NCBI RefSeq assembly: GCF_016464385.1
Contig: NZ_JADMLH010000007.1
Location: forward strand, 62,001 to 126,000
DNA: 64,000 bases
Direction: 5' to 3'
Source of the DNA: Nucisporomicrobium flavum
Lineage (GTDB): Bacteria > Actinomycetota > Actinomycetes > Mycobacteriales > Micromonosporaceae
Shown: positions 62,601-64,000 of the stretch, piece by piece
How the letters are laid out: each line of letters begins with the position of its first letter
Position numbering within the stretch: position 1 is the first letter of the stretch
Notes under the pieces: model-generated
The model's database searches: none
Told to the model about the DNA's origin: nothing
What the model saw: the letters and a program-made list of their open reading frames with translations, nothing else
Made by a program: the position numbers and the translations under genes

Positions 62601-63175
62601 TGCCATGCGTACGACCCCAGGCCGCTGCCCTCGAGCTGGGTACGCAGCTTGCGCAGGGACCGCATGCGGGTGGGGCCGATGCTGCCGACGGGCATGTTGG
62701 TGATCCGGGCGAACTCGGCGTACCCGGGGGCGTTGCTGCTGCTCAGGGTGGTCAGCAGGGCCCGCGCGGGCGCCGGGAGCCGGTTCACGTGCTGCCAGAG
62801 CAGGTCGTTCATGCTGCGCTCGACGGCGGCGCGCTCCGGTTGCGGCTCGCGCTCGTCGGGGCGGTCGGCCTGGTTGTCGAGGCCGACGATCTCGCGCCGG
62901 CCGTGGCGCAACAGCTGCAGGCATTCGCGGCGGGCCACCGTGGCGAGCCAGGCGCCGGCCCGCTCGGGGTCGCGCAGGTCGCCGAGCCGCTCGACCATCC
63001 GCAGCCAGGTGTTCTGGACGGCGTCCTCGGCGTCGGCCTCGGAGAGCCGGAACGAGCGGACGGTCCACCACACGAGCGCCTCGAACGTACGGATGAGCGT
63101 CTCGCGGGCCCGGGTGTCCCCCGCCTGGGCGTCGAGAATGGTCTGACGGATGCCGTCGGATTCGTTGGTCGTCAT
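62597..63175 (-). CDS. ECF-type RNA polymerase sigma factor
   Basis: 192 residues. Region 2: FEALVWWTVRSFRLSEADAEDAVQNTWLRM, with LATVARRECLQLLR after it. Region 4: MNDLLWQHVNRLPAPARALLT and EFARITNMPVGSIGPTRMRSLRKL, a HTH for the -35. ATG 63175 is used; GGGAGG lies 12 bases upstream. No anti-sigma gene adjoins. Convergent with the LAL gene (stops overlap by four bases). Confidence 0.9.
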   Translation of the reverse strand: MTTNESDGIRQTILDAQAGDTRARETLIRTFEALVWWTVRSFRLSEADAEDAVQNTWLRMVERLGDLRDPERAGAWLATVARRECLQLLRHGRREIVGLDNQADRPDEREPQPERAAVERSMNDLLWQHVNRLPAPARALLTTLSSSNAPGYAEFARITNMPVGSIGPTRMRSLRKLRTQLEGSGLGSYAWH

Positions 63176-63403
63176 GGGTCTCGCGTCCTCCCGTGTCAGC
63201 ACCCGTCCGACGCTAGGGATTCCGGCACCCCGGGAGATCCGGGCGGCACCCTAGCCGTCGAGGCGCACCACCCTGGGGTTCGTACGTCCCCCGGGTGTCG
63301 GCCATCCGATCGGATCTGGGTCGCCGGGGTGTATCAACCGGCCGCCGGGCCCCCCGTAGGGTGTCCGTCCACAGTGCTGGAGCTCCCCGTGGAAGGACGA
63401 TCC

Positions 63404-64000
63404 GTGCGTATCGGCCTCAACCTGCCCCATTACGGCTCCCTCACCAGCCCCGAGGCCGTCACCGAGGTCAGCCGCGCCGCCGAGACCCTGGGGTACGACA
63501 GCCTCTGGACCGGCGACCGCCTCCTGTCCCCGCTGGTCCCGAGCGACCCCTACCCCGGGGGCGACGGCACGATGCCGGCCGAGATGGCCACGTACCTGGA
63601 CCCGCTGACCGCGCTGACCTTCGCCGCGGCAGGCACCTCCCGGATTCGCCTGGGTACGAGCACCCTCAACGCGCCCTGGTACAACCCGGTGCTGCTGGCC
63701 CGCACGCTCACCACGCTCGACGTGCTCAGCCGGGGCCGGCTGGAGGTCGGGCTGGGGCTGGGCTGGATGCGCGACGAGTACACCGCGACCGGCGTGCCGT
63801 GGCGGGGCCGGGGCGCCCGCCTCGACGAGATCCTGGACGTGCTGGAGGCGGTCTGGGGCGCCGAGGTCGTGCGGCACGAGGGGGCGCGGTTCCGCGTACC
63901 GGACAGCCGCATCGAGCCCAAGCCCGCGCAGCGGCCGCGCCCGCCGCTCCTGCTCGCGGGCCTGCGGCCGGAGGCCACCACCCGCATCGCCCGCCGCGCC
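63404..64000 (+). CDS. LLM-class F420-dependent oxidoreductase (truncated by window end)
   Basis: 199 residues are present. The start VRIGLNLPHYGSLTSPEAVTE (one-letter, GTG start) leads to YDSLWTGDRLLSP, RIRLGTSTLNAPWYNPVLLAR, SRGRLEVGLGLGWMRDEY and PKPAQRPRPPLLLAG, the luciferase-like monooxygenase TIM barrel with F420-type features. GGAAGGA precedes the GTG. The C-terminus lies beyond the window. Confidence 0.88.
   Translation, partial: MRIGLNLPHYGSLTSPEAVTEVSRAAETLGYDSLWTGDRLLSPLVPSDPYPGGDGTMPAEMATYLDPLTALTFAAAGTSRIRLGTSTLNAPWYNPVLLARTLTTLDVLSRGRLEVGLGLGWMRDEYTATGVPWRGRGARLDEILDVLEAVWGAEVVRHEGARFRVPDSRIEPKPAQRPRPPLLLAGLRPEATTRIARRA

Noticed and set aside
59769-63071. An 1100-codon minus-strand open frame opposite the LAL gene
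   Set aside because: It lies across a gene with clear ATPase and LuxR motifs and has no recognisable protein features.

Overview
The window is very GC-rich (about 70% or more by eye), with GTG/TTG starts, many ATGA/GTGA stop-start overlaps, two-domain Usp proteins, a soluble Ser/Thr kinase, a LAL-type LuxR regulator, an ECF sigma factor, F420-type oxidoreductase and Tat/lipoprotein exports. This points to a filamentous actinomycete, most likely Micromonosporaceae (Actinoplanes-like). The family assignment is inference. No rRNA, tRNA or CRISPR array was seen.

Layout. 0-4 kb: minus-strand operon of a DUF5990-like protein, SNF2 helicase and SWIM zinc-finger protein. 4-7 kb: STAS protein, esterase and ATP-grasp protein. 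7-12 kb: amino-acid permease plus Usp protein, an alpha/beta hydrolase, a MarR-like regulator with a periodic operator array, and a Ser/Thr kinase. 12-24 kb: a SpeD-like/GNAT pair, a beta-propeller glycosidase, a sulfotransferase, three family-2 glycosyltransferases and two membrane proteins. This resembles a surface-glycan locus, and three of its transcription units share a look-alike promoter. 23.9-25.5 kb: an IS200/IS605 element with intact tnpB and wrecked tnpA. 25.5-29 kb: TetR and LysR regulators, a degenerate inositol-phosphatase fold and an oxidoreductase. 29-31 kb: a sugar isomerase/Gfo-Idh-MocA operon behind LacI-type palindromes. 31-34 kb: folD behind a clear ZTP riboswitch, then a GH26-like glycosidase and a polysaccharide deacetylase. 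34-38.7 kb: small and hypothetical proteins, a P-loop kinase and a membrane metallophosphoesterase. 38.7-43.2 kb: two TetR circuits with well-resolved operators (aldo-keto reductase; NAD-dependent epimerase) and a lipoprotein sugar dehydrogenase. 43-51.4 kb: a membrane protein, an acetoacetate-decarboxylase-like protein, a 1503-residue secreted GH2 beta-galactosidase and a secreted M1 peptidase. 51.4-57.3 kb: a fused double ABC exporter, a GrpB-like protein, an HtrA-like protease with a frameshift, and two small secreted/envelope proteins. 57.3-63.2 kb: a DyP peroxidase operon divergent from a LAL regulator, and an ECF sigma factor. The window ends inside an LLM-class oxidoreductase.

Most interesting points. 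(1) The N-terminal domain of the DyP peroxidase looks homologous to the separate protein encoded just upstream in the same operon. (2) A glycan-cluster membrane protein carries a cytoplasmic tail of tandem Thr-x-x-Ile motifs, the classic form of FHA-domain phospho-ligands. (3) A divergent SpeD-like protein is translationally linked to an autoinducer-synthase-like GNAT and shares its promoter type with the glycan genes. (4) A TnpB guide-RNA nuclease sits beside a dead transposase and supplies the stop codon of the neighbouring gene. (5) Several compact operator arrays can be read directly from the sequence.
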